A DNA stretch of 64,000 nucleotides from Pseudomonas reidholzensis (GCF_900536025.1 NZ_UNOZ01000013.1:744001-808000), one strand, 5' to 3'; positions 46,072-56,728 are shown, counted from the stretch's first letter. The notes: generated by a model from the sequence alone, not told the origin. Numbers and translations are program-made.

Positions 46072-47283
46072 ATGCACCAGACTTGCCCATCGGCCCTCGC
46101 GGCACCGGCCGATTCCGTCCCCGTCGACCAGCGGCTCCCGTTCAGCGGCCTGCTGGCACTGGCCATGACCGGGTTTATCGCGATTCTCAGCGAGACCTTG
46201 CCGGCCGGGCTGCTCGGCCAGATCGCCGACGGCATGCACATCAGCCAGGCCATGGCCGGCCAGTGGGTCACCGCCTACGCGCTCGGCTCGCTGCTTACGG
46301 CGATCCCGTTGGTGACCCTGACCCAGGGCTGGTGGCGCCGGCGCACGCTGCTGCTGGCCATTGTCGGGTTCATCCTGTTCAACGGCCTCACTGCCGTTTC
46401 CCAGTCCAACGGCCTGACCCTGGTTGCGCGGTTTCTCACCGGTGCGGCCGCCGGCCTGGCCTGGGGCCTGATTGCCGGGCATGCCCGGCGCATGGTGCCG
46501 GTAGCTCGCCAGGGCAAGGCCATGGCGGTGGCGATGGTCGGCGCGCCGATTGCGCTGTCGCTCGGCGTGCCGCTGGGGACCTGGCTCGGTGAGTGGCTGG
46601 GCTGGCGCGCGACCTTCGTGCTGGTGATGCTGGCGTCAGTGCTGCTGGCGGTCTGGGTGCTGCGTGCGGTGCCGGATTTTCCCGGGCAGGTCGCGGGGCA
46701 GCGGCCGGGCGCCTGGCAGGTGCTGCGCACGCCGGGCGTGGCCGTGGTGTTGCTGGTGATCCTGGCCTGGGTGCTGGGGCACAACATCCTCTACACCTAC
46801 ATCGTGCCGTTGCTCGCGGCCGCGGGCATGGCGGCCGACACCGGGCTGGTACTGCTGACCTTTGGCCTGGCGGCGTTGGCGGGGATCGCGCTGGTCGGCT
46901 TGTGGGTCGATCGTCACCTGCGTTTGCTGGTATTGCTGAGCCTGGCGGGGTTTGCCGTGGCGACCCTGGTACTGGCCCAGGACGCCCCGTCGAGTTGGGC
47001 AGTGCACCTGAGTGTGGCGCTGTGGGGGCTGACCTACGGCGGCGCGCCGACCTTGTTGCAAACCGCCTGCGCCGATGCGGCGGGCGAGGGCGTGGATGTT
47101 GCCCAGTCGATGTTGGTGACCGTGTGGAACAGCGCCATCGCCCTGGGCGGTGTGGCGGGCGGGTTGTTGCTGACCGGCAGCGGGGTTTCGGCGTTTGGCA
47201 GTGTGGTGCTGGTGGCGATCGCCCTGGCCGGGATGCTGGCCTTGGCCGGGCGGCGTGCCGGGTTTGTCGCGGGAGGGCGATGA
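46072..47283 (+). CDS. MFS transporter, DHA1 (sugar/drug efflux, SotB-like)
   Basis: 403 residues, inner membrane, about twelve membrane segments. ATG 46072 follows AGGAGG (46056-46061). Motifs: FIAILSETLPAGLLGQIADGMHISQAMAGQWVTAYALGSL, as in SotB/AraJ-type exporters, and the loop motif with LAWGLIAGHARRMVPVARQGKAMA. It probably exports sugars or drugs by proton antiport. The divergent LysR gene is the likely regulator. A REP pair follows before polB. Confidence 0.88.
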   Translation: MHQTCPSALAAPADSVPVDQRLPFSGLLALAMTGFIAILSETLPAGLLGQIADGMHISQAMAGQWVTAYALGSLLTAIPLVTLTQGWWRRRTLLLAIVGFILFNGLTAVSQSNGLTLVARFLTGAAAGLAWGLIAGHARRMVPVARQGKAMAVAMVGAPIALSLGVPLGTWLGEWLGWRATFVLVMLASVLLAVWVLRAVPDFPGQVAGQRPGAWQVLRTPGVAVVLLVILAWVLGHNILYTYIVPLLAAAGMAADTGLVLLTFGLAALAGIALVGLWVDRHLRLLVLLSLAGFAVATLVLAQDAPSSWAVHLSVALWGLTYGGAPTLLQTACADAAGEGVDVAQSMLVTVWNSAIALGGVAGGLLLTGSGVSAFGSVVLVAIALAGMLALAGRRAGFVAGGR

Positions 47284-47299
47284 TCGTCAGTGCGGGTAT

Positions 47300-47376
47300 G
47301 GCCTCATCGCGGGCAAGCCCGCTCCTACAGGTTTCACCGCGACCCCTGTAGGAGCGGGCTTGCCCGCGATGAGGCC
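47300..47376. repeat. REP pair
   Basis: Arms 47300-47331 and 47345-47376 with a 13-base loop. It lies between the MFS gene and polB. Confidence 0.9.
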
Positions 47377-47432
47377 GGCGCCGACACAACAGGGTAGAAT
47401 CGCCTTCTATCCAGGCACACAAGGTCGACGCG

Positions 47433-49793
47433 GTGGAGTTGCAGCAGGGGTTCGTCCTCACCCGGCACTGGCATGACACGCCCGAGGGCACATGCGTGGA
47501 GTTCTGGCTGGCCACCGACGATGGCCCTCGCCAGTTGCGCCTGGCCGCCCAGGAATCGGTGGCGTTCATCCCTGAAAGCTTCGCCGCGCACGCCCGCGCG
47601 CTGCTCAAGAACGAGCAGGGCGTCGAGCTCAAGCCGTTGCGCCTGCGCGACTTCGAGCAACGCCCGGTGCTCGGCCTGTACTGCCGCCAGCATCGCCAGC
47701 TGATGAACCTCGAGCAGCGCCTGCGCGCCGCTGGCATCGAGGTCTACGAGGCCGATATCCGCCCTCCGGAGCGCTACCTGATGGAGCGCTTCATCACCGC
47801 CCCGGTGCTCTTCGGCGGCCGCCCGGACGCCCACGGCGTGCTCTGCGACGCGCAGCTCAAGCCGCACAACGATTACCGCCCGCCGCTGCGCCTGGTCTCG
47901 CTGGACATCGAGACCACCGAGCGCGGCGAGCTCTACAGCATTGCCCTGGAAGGGTGCGGCCAGCGCCAGGTGTACATGCTCGGCCCGGCCAACGGCGACG
48001 CCAGCGCGGTCGACTTCGACCTGCACTACTGTGAAGACCGCGCGCAACTGCTGCACTGCCTGAACCAGTGGATGGCCGAGCACGACCCCGATGCGATCAT
48101 CGGCTGGAACCTGGTGCAGTTCGACCTGCGCCTGCTCCACGAGCACGCCCAGCGCCTGCAGGTGCCGCTGGCGCTGGGGCGCAAGGGCGCGCCGATGACC
48201 CTGCGCGCTCATTCCGGCGGTAACCATGTGTTCGTCGATGCACCCGGCCGGTTGCTGATCGACGGCATCGAGGCGTTACGTTCTGCGACCTGGAGCTTCC
48301 CCTCGTTCAGCCTGGAAAACGTCGCCCAGACCCTGCTCGGCGAGGGCAAGGCGATCGACACGCCGTACCAGCGCATGGACGAAATCAACCGCATGTTCGC
48401 CGAGGACAAGCCGGCCCTGGCCCGCTACAACCTCAAGGACTGCGAGCTGGTGACGCGGATCTTCGCCCACACCCGGCTGCTCGAATTCCTCCTCGAACGC
48501 TCGACCGTCACCGGCCTGCCGGTGGACCGCAGTGGCGGGTCGGTCGCCGCCTTCTGCCACCTGTATATCCCGCACATGCACCGCCTGGGGTATGTCGCGC
48601 CCAACCTCGGCAGCCAGCCTGACGAGGCCAGCCCCGGCGGTTTCGTCATGGACTCGCGCCCCGGCCTGTACGACTCGGTGCTGGTGCTGGACTACAAGAG
48701 CCTGTACCCGTCGATCATCCGTACCTTTCTGATCGACCCGGTCGGCCTGGTCGAAGGGCTCAGCCAGCCAGACGACGCGCACTCGGTCGAGGGCTTTCGT
48801 GGCGGGCGCTTCTCGCGCAGCCGGCACTGCCTGCCGGCGATCGTCGAGCGGGTCTGGCAAGGCCGCGAGGCCGCCAAGCGCGCCGACAACGCGCCGCTGT
48901 CGCAGGCCCTGAAGATCATCATGAACGCCTTCTATGGGGTACTCGGCTCCAGCGGCTGTCGCTTCTTCGACCCGCGCCTGGCCTCGTCGATCACCATGCG
49001 CGGCCACCAGATCATGCGCCAGACCCGCACCCTGATCGAAGCCGAGGGCTTCGATGTGATCTACGGCGACACCGACTCGACCTTCGTCTGGCTCAAGAGC
49101 GCCCATGACGAGGAGGCCGCCGCGCGTATCGGCCGCGACCTGGTGGCCAAGGTCAACCACTGGTGGCGCGAGCACCTGCAGCAGAGCATGGGCCTGGCGT
49201 GCGCGCTGGAATTGCAGTTCGAAACCCATTACCGGCGCTTCCTGATGCCGACCATCCGGGGTGCCGAGGAGGGCAGCAAGAAACGCTATGCCGGGCTGGT
49301 GCGGCGCGCCGACGGTGATGAGCAGATGGTCTACAAGGGCCTCGAGTCGGTGCGCACCGACTGGTCGCCGCTGGCGCGTCAGTTCCAGCAGGCGCTGTAT
49401 GAGCGGATCTTCCGTGGCCAGCCTTACCGCGACTACCTGCGCGACTATGTGCGGCGCACCCTGGCCGGCGAACAGGACGACTTGCTGATCTACCGCAAGC
49501 GCTTGCGCCGACCGCTCGCCGACTACCAGCGCAACGTGCCGCCGCATGTGCGCGCCGCGCGCCTGGCCGATGAATACAACCTGCGCCTGGGCCGTCCGCG
49601 GCAATACCAGCGCGGCGGCTGGATCAGCTACATCATCACCACGGCGGGCCCCGAGCCGCTGGAAAACCTGCAGTCGCCGATCGACTACGACCATTACCTG
49701 AGCCGCCAGCTGCAACCCGTGGCGGACGCCATCCTGCCGTTCGTGGGCGATGACTTCGCCGCACTGACCGACCGCCAGTTACTGCTGTTCTGA
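47433..49793 (+). CDS. polB: DNA polymerase II
   Basis: 786 residues, the normal length for this family B polymerase, which works in damage tolerance and restart. Start is GTG 47433 with an AAGG site upstream. Exonuclease motif I is DIETT with Asp158. Polymerase motif A is [13 protein letters not shown], motif [14 protein letters not shown], and motif C YGDTDS with Asp546 and Asp548. All catalytic acidic residues are present, so polymerase and proofreading activities should be intact. I saw no clear LexA box in the short region upstream. Followed by the NEL-protein gene on the same strand. Confidence 0.95.
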   Translation: MELQQGFVLTRHWHDTPEGTCVEFWLATDDGPRQLRLAAQESVAFIPESFAAHARALLKNEQGVELKPLRLRDFEQRPVLGLYCRQHRQLMNLEQRLRAAGIEVYEADIRPPERYLMERFITAPVLFGGRPDAHGVLCDAQLKPHNDYRPPLRLVSLDIETTERGELYSIALEGCGQRQVYMLGPANGDASAVDFDLHYCEDRAQLLHCLNQWMAEHDPDAIIGWNLVQFDLRLLHEHAQRLQVPLALGRKGAPMTLRAHSGGNHVFVDAPGRLLIDGIEALRSATWSFPSFSLENVAQTLLGEGKAIDTPYQRMDEINRMFAEDKPALARYNLKDCELVTRIFAHTRLLEFLLERSTVTGLPVDRSGGSVAAFCHLYIPHMHRLGYVAPNLGSQPDEASPGGFVMDSRPGLYDSVLVLDYKSLYPSIIRTFLIDPVGLVEGLSQPDDAHSVEGFRGGRFSRSRHCLPAIVERVWQGREAAKRADNAPLSQALKIIMNAFYGVLGSSGCRFFDPRLASSITMRGHQIMRQTRTLIEAEGFDVIYGDTDSTFVWLKSAHDEEAAARIGRDLVAKVNHWWREHLQQSMGLACALELQFETHYRRFLMPTIRGAEEGSKKRYAGLVRRADGDEQMVYKGLESVRTDWSPLARQFQQALYERIFRGQPYRDYLRDYVRRTLAGEQDDLLIYRKRLRRPLADYQRNVPPHVRAARLADEYNLRLGRPRQYQRGGWISYIITTAGPEPLENLQSPIDYDHYLSRQLQPVADAILPFVGDDFAALTDRQLLLF

Positions 49794-49871
49794 CGAGGTG
49801 GTAACTATCTAGCGCTTGTCTTGCCTGGCGATCCCTAGGCTGCTGTTTTTCAGCGGACGGAGGCATCGACC

Positions 49872-52800
49872 ATGAGCGGTGGCCACACACCAGCAGTGAA
49901 CACGGGGGAGACGCCCGAGGGCGCTTCTGTAGCGGCGCTCGAGCAACTGGGCAGAACGTCTCGAGCGTTTCAGGACGCACTCATCGCCCGGCGACTGCCC
50001 GACTGGTTGAAGCAGGTCCCGGTCGAGGAGTGGGCACACCTGGCCCAGGCGATGAGCCTGAGCCTGAGCCATCAACAGCAGCTCAGGGGGCAGTTGGCGC
50101 GGCTCACAGGGTTAGAGGCGTTCGCCGCCGCGGCCCTCGACGATGCCTTCGCGCAACGCTTCGGCACCGGCTACAACGTACGCACGCTGAAGTTTCTCCA
50201 GGGCCGTCGTGCTGGCCCGATCATCAACCTGCTGCCGGTGGCGAGCCACCTGCATGAGCTGGTGTACGACGAAGTGACCTTGCTCGACGCCGCGCTGCAG
50301 AACTTCACGGCCGAGCAGGCCCAGGTCGGAGGGCAGTTTCCAGGCAATCGCTTGCTCGTCAATCGTCCCGGGCAGGGGCAGGTGCCGTCTGCCACCGCGT
50401 TTGCCGCGCTGTGCCGCGAACTGGACCTGGGTGAGCGTTATCAGCGGCACCTGGACAGCATCCTCACACCGCCCGATGACGCCGCCGGCGTGGCGCCGCT
50501 GCTGGCCGGTGGCTACCGCTACGGCATGCTGGTGGACGCCTACCGCGCCCGGCACACCGATGTACTGAGCGACAGTGAGCTGCGACTGGTCAAGCAGATG
50601 TGCCTCGAGGGCACGCTCGGGCGCCTGGCGGGGGACCTCGTGTTGCCCAGGCAACTGCGACTGCTGGGGTGTTGGCTCGAGCAGATCGTCGTGTTCGAGG
50701 TTGTCGAGAAAGGCGTCGTGTACGACACCACGCGCAAAGTGCTGCTGTACATCCCGGGTGATCCGCACGGCCCATGGAGCCAGTTCAGCAGCATGCGTTA
50801 CCTGGTCAATGAAATCGGTCGCCGCCTGAGGGTGAAGGCCTATCAGCAGTTCTTCAGCCGCTTCGTGCGGCGACGTGACAGCCAGCGCTTCTTTGCCACC
50901 GTGATCCCGGCGTACGCAGACCTCCCTGTGTGGGCCAATATCAGCCTTGCAGAGCACCTTCGCGACTGTCCGCAACCGCTGTTCGACCGTCTGGCCGACG
51001 CCCGCATTGCGCAGATCAAGGACGACGCGGCGATGATCGCCATGCCGGTGGCAGCGCTCGATCGCGAGGTCCAGCGGGTCCATGACGAGCGCCTCGCCGC
51101 CGAAGGCTGGACCCTGCTCAACCTCGCCGGGCTGTTCGTGCCGGCGATCGGCCTGGCGCTCCTGGCGGTGACCGCCTGGGAGCTGCTCGACGAGGCCTAC
51201 CAGGGCATCCAGGCCTGGCGTGACGAAGATTCAGGCGAAGCACTCGATCACCTGGTCAACGTTGCCACGGACCTGGCCGTGCTGGGTGCCATCGCCGCGG
51301 GCGCTACGCTCGCCAGCCGGCTGTGGCGGCGCTCGGCCGTCGTCGACCGGATGATGCCGGCGCAGCTGGAGGACGGCAGCAGCAAGCTCTGGCAGGAGGA
51401 CCTGACCGGCTTTCGCAGCCCGCTACCGCCCGCCGAGTCGACGGTCGACGCAGGCGGCGTGCACCATTGGCAGGGCCGTGCGTGGATCGAGATGGACGGC
51501 CATCATTACCCGGTCGCTCAGCGCCCAGACGATGGCCAGTGGCACCTGCTCGCCCGGCACGGCCACGCCCCCGCCCTGCGCAGCAATGGCGCCGGGGCCT
51601 GGCGGCTGTGGAGCGAGCAGCCGGCGCAGTGGCAGGACCGCCACCGCATGTTCCGCCGCCTGGGCGGTCAGTTGCGTGAGCTCGACGACGACCAGATCGA
51701 TGAGGTGATGGTGTGCCATGACCTGGGCGCAGATCAATTGCGCGCCCTGCATGTCTATGCGCGGGCGCCGCAGGCGGGCTTGCTCGACAGCGTGCAGCGC
51801 TGTGTGCTCGAACAGCGCATTCGCGCGGTGGTCAGCCGTTTGCGCTCGGGCCAGGCGGCCGGCGATGCCTTGGTGCTCGCGCACGCGCAGCGACTTGCAG
51901 GGGCGGCAGGCCTGTCCGATCAGGCCCTCGCCGAGCATTGCCGGGCGTTGCGCCGACCCTTGCTGGAGGGCCTGTACGATGCGCTGCAGGCGCCTGACAG
52001 CCGTGCCAGTGCAGCCCTGCGGCGGGTGTTTCCGAGCGTGCATCGGCGAGCCGCCGATGAGCTGTTGCGTGCCGCCAGCGCTGTCGATCGCCAGCGCCTG
52101 CTGGCCAGTGGGCGGGTACCCTTGCGCCTGGCCGAGGCGGCCCGGGCCAGCGCGCTGGAAATTCGCCTGGCCAGGGTCTATGAGGCGTTGCAGTTCGATA
52201 TGCCGCAGAACGCGGACCTCGCGCGGGTTGCCCTGGGCATGCTCGACCACCTTCCAGGGGCCAGCGCGGGTGTGCGTTGGCAGTTGTTCGAGGGGCAGGT
52301 CGGTGGGCCGCTGTTGCTCTCGACCACGCAGGGCGCGCAGGCCTGCAGCCTGGTCCATGCGAACGGACAGTTCTTTCTGCACGACCCCCTCGGCCAGGCG
52401 GTGGGCGAGGGGGGCGAGCTGTTTGCAACGCTGGCGGCCGCCTATGGGCCTGCCCAGCGCGACGCGGTGGGGGTCGCAGAGCCGTTCGCGCACAACCTCA
52501 GGGTGCTGGTGACGCGCCAGGCCGTGCAGCGCCGCCCGGAGGTCGAGCGGTTGCTCAGCGCAACGCGCCGCGCGGGCAGCTTTCGCCCGCCGCTGCGCTT
52601 GGCCGAGGGTCGCCTGGGCTACCCGTTGGGGGGATGCTCGGCGAGCCGCTTCTGCCAGCGCGATCAGTCGCTGACGGCCATGCTGCGCGATCTCTACCCG
52701 ACCTTCACCACGGAGCAGGTGAGCGCCTGGGTGCACCGGGTGCTGCAATCAGGGCGCGAGGTCGAGAGCGCACTGAACGCCTCACGCGGGGAGTTGGCCG

Positions 52801-54425
52801 CATTGCGGCGGGGGCTGAACGACTGGGCCGGGGCGGTTGATGGCAGCGTGCAGGATGAGCGGGTCAGCCTGGCCACGACGCTGATCGACTGCTGGCGACG
52901 GGTCACCGTCGATGGGCAGGCGCTGGGTGATGCAGCCGACAACTTTCGGGTGCTGGTGTACAACACCCGGCCTGAAGCGCTGCCGGAGATTGCGCCGCAG
53001 GTGAGTTTTGCGCACGTGTCCGAGCTGTCGCTGCTGAGGATGAACCTGGAGTCGATCCCCGAGAGCTTCCTGTTGGCGTTCTCGCGTCTGCGCATACTCG
53101 ACCTTGGCGGCAACCGTTTGACCCGTCTGCCGCAACCCTTGCTACAGATGCCCGAGTTGCGCGAACTGACCCTGACCAACAACCTCATCGTGCTGGATTC
53201 GGGGCAGGCGGCGACCTTGGCCAGTTGCCAGGCGCTGCGCTACATCGACCTCTCGCACAACCCCTTGGGTCGCGGTTTTTCCTTGAGTGGCCTGCAGCAG
53301 TTGCGCTGGTTGAACCTGCGCGCTTCGAACATTCGCCACCTTCCCCATGCGGTGCTGGATAACCCGGACCTGCTCTACGTCGACCTGCGCTCCAACCGTA
53401 TCGCGCTGTTGCCCGAGCGCTACTATCAGCTCCCGGTGGCAATCAGGCGGCGCATCAGGCTGGCGGGCAATCCGCTCTCCAACGCCGAGGTCTCGCGCCT
53501 GCAGCAGGCGCTGATGGGGCCTGTGGAAGCCTCGGACGACGAGCGCTTCGAAGCCTACTTCGACCGCGCCCGGCAGGTCTGGGGCGATGCTGTCGGCCCC
53601 CGCCATCGCGGGATGCTGATCGCGGCGTGGGAGGCGGTGGATGAAGGTGAGCGCTCCGAGCGGTTCTACCGGGTGCTCATGCAACTGACCCAGTCCGCCG
53701 ACTTTCACATCAACGCCTATGCCCTGGCCCAGCGGGTGCTCGGCCTGCTGCAGGAGATGGCGGCCTCGCCCGAATTGCGTGAGCAGTTGCTGCTCATCGC
53801 CAATGATGAGTGGGGCTGCCAGGACGGCGCCACCTGGTGCTTGAGCAACCTTGAGGTGAACGTTCGGGTGTGGCGCGTGCAGAGTAACCCCGGGGGCAAC
53901 TCCGAGCAGGAGCTGCTCAACCTGGGGCGACGCCTGTGGCGGCTGGATGAGGCGGATCGTCTCGCCGTGCAGGATATCCTCGAGCGCGGTGGCAACCCCG
54001 ATCAGAGCGAAGTCGGGCTGGCCTACCGGCTGGGCCTGCGTGATCGCCTCGACCTGCCCATCGAAGTCGGCGACATGAGCTTTCGGCCCTTGGCGGGTGT
54101 CGACGAGCAGCGCATCACCCGGGTCGAGGCGCAGATCCGGCAGGCCGAGACCACCGAACGGCTGGCGCGATCGATGGTCGAGCGCAGCTTCTGGTGCCGG
54201 CACCTGGAGCGCCGCCACAGCGCGCTGTTCGCCGAGCTGGCGGAGCCCTTTCACACGCGTGTCGATGGTGTCTTGCAGGATCAGGGCCTGTCGGACCTGG
54301 CCAGAGATCAGCAGGCCAAGGCGATCCAGGAAGAACTGCGCGCCGCAGAGCGCGGCCTGATGCTCGAGCTGACCCTCAAGGCGCTGGAGACCGGCGCCGA
54401 AGACTCGCCGATCAACGTGCGCTGA
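49872..54425 (+). CDS. DUF6543/LRR/NEL-type E3 ubiquitin-ligase-like toxin
   Basis: 1517 residues; ATG 49872 follows GGAGG. Three parts: a DUF6543-like N-terminal half (DEVTLLDAALQNFT near 140; hydrophobic segment NLAGLFVPAIGLALLAVTAWELLDEAYQGI near 416), about seven leucine-rich repeats at roughly 1024-1216, and a C-terminal NEL domain about 1225-1500. The NEL catalytic motif Cys-x-Asp is present as Cys1316-Gln-Asp1318 (EWGCQDGATWCLSNLE), as in IpaH/SspH effectors (CED). NEL proteins ubiquitinate host proteins, so a eukaryotic target is implied. No secretion signal or type III genes are nearby, so the route out is unknown. Confidence 0.85.
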   Translation: MSGGHTPAVNTGETPEGASVAALEQLGRTSRAFQDALIARRLPDWLKQVPVEEWAHLAQAMSLSLSHQQQLRGQLARLTGLEAFAAAALDDAFAQRFGTGYNVRTLKFLQGRRAGPIINLLPVASHLHELVYDEVTLLDAALQNFTAEQAQVGGQFPGNRLLVNRPGQGQVPSATAFAALCRELDLGERYQRHLDSILTPPDDAAGVAPLLAGGYRYGMLVDAYRARHTDVLSDSELRLVKQMCLEGTLGRLAGDLVLPRQLRLLGCWLEQIVVFEVVEKGVVYDTTRKVLLYIPGDPHGPWSQFSSMRYLVNEIGRRLRVKAYQQFFSRFVRRRDSQRFFATVIPAYADLPVWANISLAEHLRDCPQPLFDRLADARIAQIKDDAAMIAMPVAALDREVQRVHDERLAAEGWTLLNLAGLFVPAIGLALLAVTAWELLDEAYQGIQAWRDEDSGEALDHLVNVATDLAVLGAIAAGATLASRLWRRSAVVDRMMPAQLEDGSSKLWQEDLTGFRSPLPPAESTVDAGGVHHWQGRAWIEMDGHHYPVAQRPDDGQWHLLARHGHAPALRSNGAGAWRLWSEQPAQWQDRHRMFRRLGGQLRELDDDQIDEVMVCHDLGADQLRALHVYARAPQAGLLDSVQRCVLEQRIRAVVSRLRSGQAAGDALVLAHAQRLAGAAGLSDQALAEHCRALRRPLLEGLYDALQAPDSRASAALRRVFPSVHRRAADELLRAASAVDRQRLLASGRVPLRLAEAARASALEIRLARVYEALQFDMPQNADLARVALGMLDHLPGASAGVRWQLFEGQVGGPLLLSTTQGAQACSLVHANGQFFLHDPLGQAVGEGGELFATLAAAYGPAQRDAVGVAEPFAHNLRVLVTRQAVQRRPEVERLLSATRRAGSFRPPLRLAEGRLGYPLGGCSASRFCQRDQSLTAMLRDLYPTFTTEQVSAWVHRVLQSGREVESALNASRGELAALRRGLNDWAGAVDGSVQDERVSLATTLIDCWRRVTVDGQALGDAADNFRVLVYNTRPEALPEIAPQVSFAHVSELSLLRMNLESIPESFLLAFSRLRILDLGGNRLTRLPQPLLQMPELRELTLTNNLIVLDSGQAATLASCQALRYIDLSHNPLGRGFSLSGLQQLRWLNLRASNIRHLPHAVLDNPDLLYVDLRSNRIALLPERYYQLPVAIRRRIRLAGNPLSNAEVSRLQQALMGPVEASDDERFEAYFDRARQVWGDAVGPRHRGMLIAAWEAVDEGERSERFYRVLMQLTQSADFHINAYALAQRVLGLLQEMAASPELREQLLLIANDEWGCQDGATWCLSNLEVNVRVWRVQSNPGGNSEQELLNLGRRLWRLDEADRLAVQDILERGGNPDQSEVGLAYRLGLRDRLDLPIEVGDMSFRPLAGVDEQRITRVEAQIRQAETTERLARSMVERSFWCRHLERRHSALFAELAEPFHTRVDGVLQDQGLSDLARDQQAKAIQEELRAAERGLMLELTLKALETGAEDSPINVR

Positions 54426-54653
54426 AGGCCGCCGAAGACTCGGGCCAGGCGCCTTGCCCTCGGCGGGTTTGAACTATGCTCAGTGAGGATGTCGGCATTT
54501 TCCGGAGATGTCGACGTCCTGTACTGGAGCGGCGCTGGACATCGTTTGTTACCTTGCCCTGGCCACAGGCGTGGTCCGCGGGTTTAACCTCCAGCACGGA
54601 TTTTTCTCCATGATCTGTAGTCACTGATTTATCGAGACATTAAGGAGATGCAC

Positions 54654-55208
54654 ATGCTTGTCCGGTCACTGACCCTCGCCACCTTGCTCGCGGTAGCGGG
54701 CCCCCTGTTCGCGGCCGACAGTGATGCGCCGTTGGCCAAGGAGCTGGGCAAGGCCAGGCCATTGGTCATCATCGCCCCCAGCTCTGCCGACCCCACCTTG
54801 CGCGGCATCAACGAAGCGCTCAAGGACCCCGACACGCAAAAGCAGTTCAGGGACCGCGGGCTGGTGGTCTACAGCGTTGCCAAGATGGTCGGCATGCGTG
54901 ACGACAAGAACCTCGAGCAGCAGACCACCATGGCCCTGATCCGCGAGCTCAAGCTTGGCGCCAGCAAAGGCACCAAGGTGATCCTGGTGGGCAAGGATGG
55001 TGAACGTCACGTGCTCAAGGATGACGACAGCGGCAGCAAGCTCGACCCGCAGGTGATCTTCAAGGCGGTCGATGAGCTACCGGCCACCGAGCAAGCCGTG
55101 ACGGCGCCAGAGCCGGTCGCCGCCGCCACGCCCGAACCCAAGGCCAAGGAAAGCAAACCGGCCAAACCGTCCAAGTCCTCAGCGCCGCCCAAGCCGCTCG
55201 AAGACTGA
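54654..55208 (+). CDS. DUF4174 periplasmic protein
   Basis: 184 residues. ATG 54654 lies six bases after AAGGAG (54642-54647); an ATG at 54648 abuts that site directly and is less likely. Signal peptide MLVRSLTLATLLAVAGPLFA. The DUF4174 domain covers about residues 28-140 (RPLVIIAPSSADPTLRGIN, RDRGLVVYSVAKMVG, GTKVILVGKDGERHVLKDDDS), a thioredoxin-like fold without cysteines. The C-terminal 45 residues are a Pro/Ala/Lys-rich low-complexity tail (KESKPAKPSKSSAPPKPLED). Function unknown. Confidence 0.82.
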   Translation: MLVRSLTLATLLAVAGPLFAADSDAPLAKELGKARPLVIIAPSSADPTLRGINEALKDPDTQKQFRDRGLVVYSVAKMVGMRDDKNLEQQTTMALIRELKLGASKGTKVILVGKDGERHVLKDDDSGSKLDPQVIFKAVDELPATEQAVTAPEPVAAATPEPKAKESKPAKPSKSSAPPKPLED

Positions 55209-55523
55209 CCGGCAGCAGGCGCGTGTGAGCACCTTTGCGTGGGGCGTGCTGGCCCCGCGTCAGGGGCCGCGTGGCCACCGCCAATCCCACTCCCACTCCC
55301 AGTCCTTGCAAACCCGTGAGCACGCAGCGATCCGCCGAGCGGCCCATCCCCTGGGCAGCTGATCCTGCGCATCAAGTGAGCGCCCAGGCGCGCCGCTGGT
55401 GCGGAAGATGCATGGCGTTGAGGCGCGACCTGAACCGTGCGTCAAGATGTCAGCGCAGGGCATCGATGTCCTGGTTTACAATCCGCCGTTTTTTCCTCAC
55501 TTTGCTTACAGGCCCGTCATTCC
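55209..55523. other. 315-bp gap before the diguanylate cyclase gene
   Basis: No convincing gene. A TACAAT -10-like sequence at 55477-55482 precedes a T-rich stretch and may start the diguanylate cyclase transcript. Repeated CCCACTCCCACTCCCAGTCC at about 55285 is a short direct repeat. Nothing else was recognised. Confidence 0.5.
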
Positions 55524-56693
55524 ATGGCGCTCGACCCACCTACGATGTTGACCATTTCTATCGCCCTTGCCGCCGCGGCGGCGCTGTACCTGGCGATCGA
55601 ATGGCGCACCGTCCGCGAATCCTCCTTGCTGTACTGGAGCGCCGGATTCGCCACCATTACCGTCGGTTGCACGCTGGCTTTGCTGCGCGGCAACGGTCAC
55701 CTGTTGATCGGCATCTGGTTCGCCAACGGCCTGCTGGTCACGGCCCACTGGTTTTTCCTGCTGGGCGTCGCGCGCTTTACCGAAACCCGCTTGTCACGCG
55801 CCTGGTACCTGATCTTCGTGGTCTGGCTGGCCATGCTGTTGTTGCCGGAGGGGCCGCAGTGGTCGAAGCTGATGTTTCTCGCCAACTCGCTGCTGGTGGC
55901 GCTGCCGACGCTTCGGGCCAGCTTCCTGCTGCGCCCGCACGGCATGTCGTTGAGCGTGGGCGCGGTGCAACTGCGCTTCGTCCTGCTGGCGCACGGGTTG
56001 TTCTACCTGATCAAGATGGTCCCGCCGCTGGTGCCGGGCAGCCTGATCGACCTGGCGGCGTTTCGCGGTGAGATCATCCAGGTGTCGCTGGTCGAAGGGG
56101 CGATGGCGATCATGCTGATCGCCTTGTCGATGACCGGCACCGAGCGCTACCGCCGCGAGCAGCAGATCGCCCGGCTCGCCGCGCGTGATCCACTGACCGC
56201 GCTGTATAACCGCCGGGCGCTGGAAGTGCGGGCGCCACGGCTGATCAACGCCGTCAGCGCGGCGCGGCCGGGGGCGTTGCTGTTGATCGACATCGACAAC
56301 TTCAAGCTGGTCAACGACCTGTACGGGCACACTGCGGGTGATCGGCTGCTGGTCGCGCTCAGCGAGATGATCCGCGCGTTGCTCCCGCCCAGCGCGCTGG
56401 CAGCGCGGCTGGGCGGTGACGAGTTCGTGATCCTGCTCGGCCATGCCTCGCCGGAGCGCGTCCACCAGCTCGGCAGCAGCCTGCGAGATCAGTTCCAGCA
56501 ACTCGCCGCGCAGTCCTATGCCACGCCAGCGGCGGTCACCTTGAGCATCGGCGCCAACCTGTTCGACCGCCCACCGGCGAGCTTGGCGGCCTTGATCGAG
56601 CAGGGCGACCAGGCGCTGTATGAGTCCAAGCGTGCCGGCCGCAACCGCATCCGCCTGGACGACCGGACCCTGGCCGCCCCGGCAGCGGATTGA
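55524..56693 (+). CDS. Membrane diguanylate cyclase (GGDEF)
   Basis: 389 residues from ATG 55524 (MALDPPTMLTISIALAAAAAL). Six or so N-terminal hydrophobic segments (to about residue 205) form a membrane sensor. The GGDEF domain follows, with the active site GGDEF at residues 297-301 (RLGGDEFVILL) and the metal-site LLIDIDNFKLVNDLYGHTAGD upstream. The RxxD inhibitory site five residues before GGDEF is absent (PPSALAARL), so product inhibition at that site is not expected. It should make cyclic di-GMP. Convergent with the PP2C-like gene. Confidence 0.9.
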   Translation: MALDPPTMLTISIALAAAAALYLAIEWRTVRESSLLYWSAGFATITVGCTLALLRGNGHLLIGIWFANGLLVTAHWFFLLGVARFTETRLSRAWYLIFVVWLAMLLLPEGPQWSKLMFLANSLLVALPTLRASFLLRPHGMSLSVGAVQLRFVLLAHGLFYLIKMVPPLVPGSLIDLAAFRGEIIQVSLVEGAMAIMLIALSMTGTERYRREQQIARLAARDPLTALYNRRALEVRAPRLINAVSAARPGALLLIDIDNFKLVNDLYGHTAGDRLLVALSEMIRALLPPSALAARLGGDEFVILLGHASPERVHQLGSSLRDQFQQLAAQSYATPAAVTLSIGANLFDRPPASLAALIEQGDQALYESKRAGRNRIRLDDRTLAAPAAD

Positions 56694-56728
56694 GTTGCCG
56701 TCAGTGGCATGAACAAAGCAACCACTGT

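Noticed and set aside
49794..49871. Type III secretion regulatory box upstream of the NEL gene
   Set aside because: The gap is 78 bp with only a ribosome site; no hrp-box or similar element could be recognised.
54426..54653. A small RNA or tRNA gene in the gap after the NEL gene
   Set aside because: No cloverleaf, conserved tRNA boxes or strong hairpin plus T run were found; left as an unassigned 228-bp gap.
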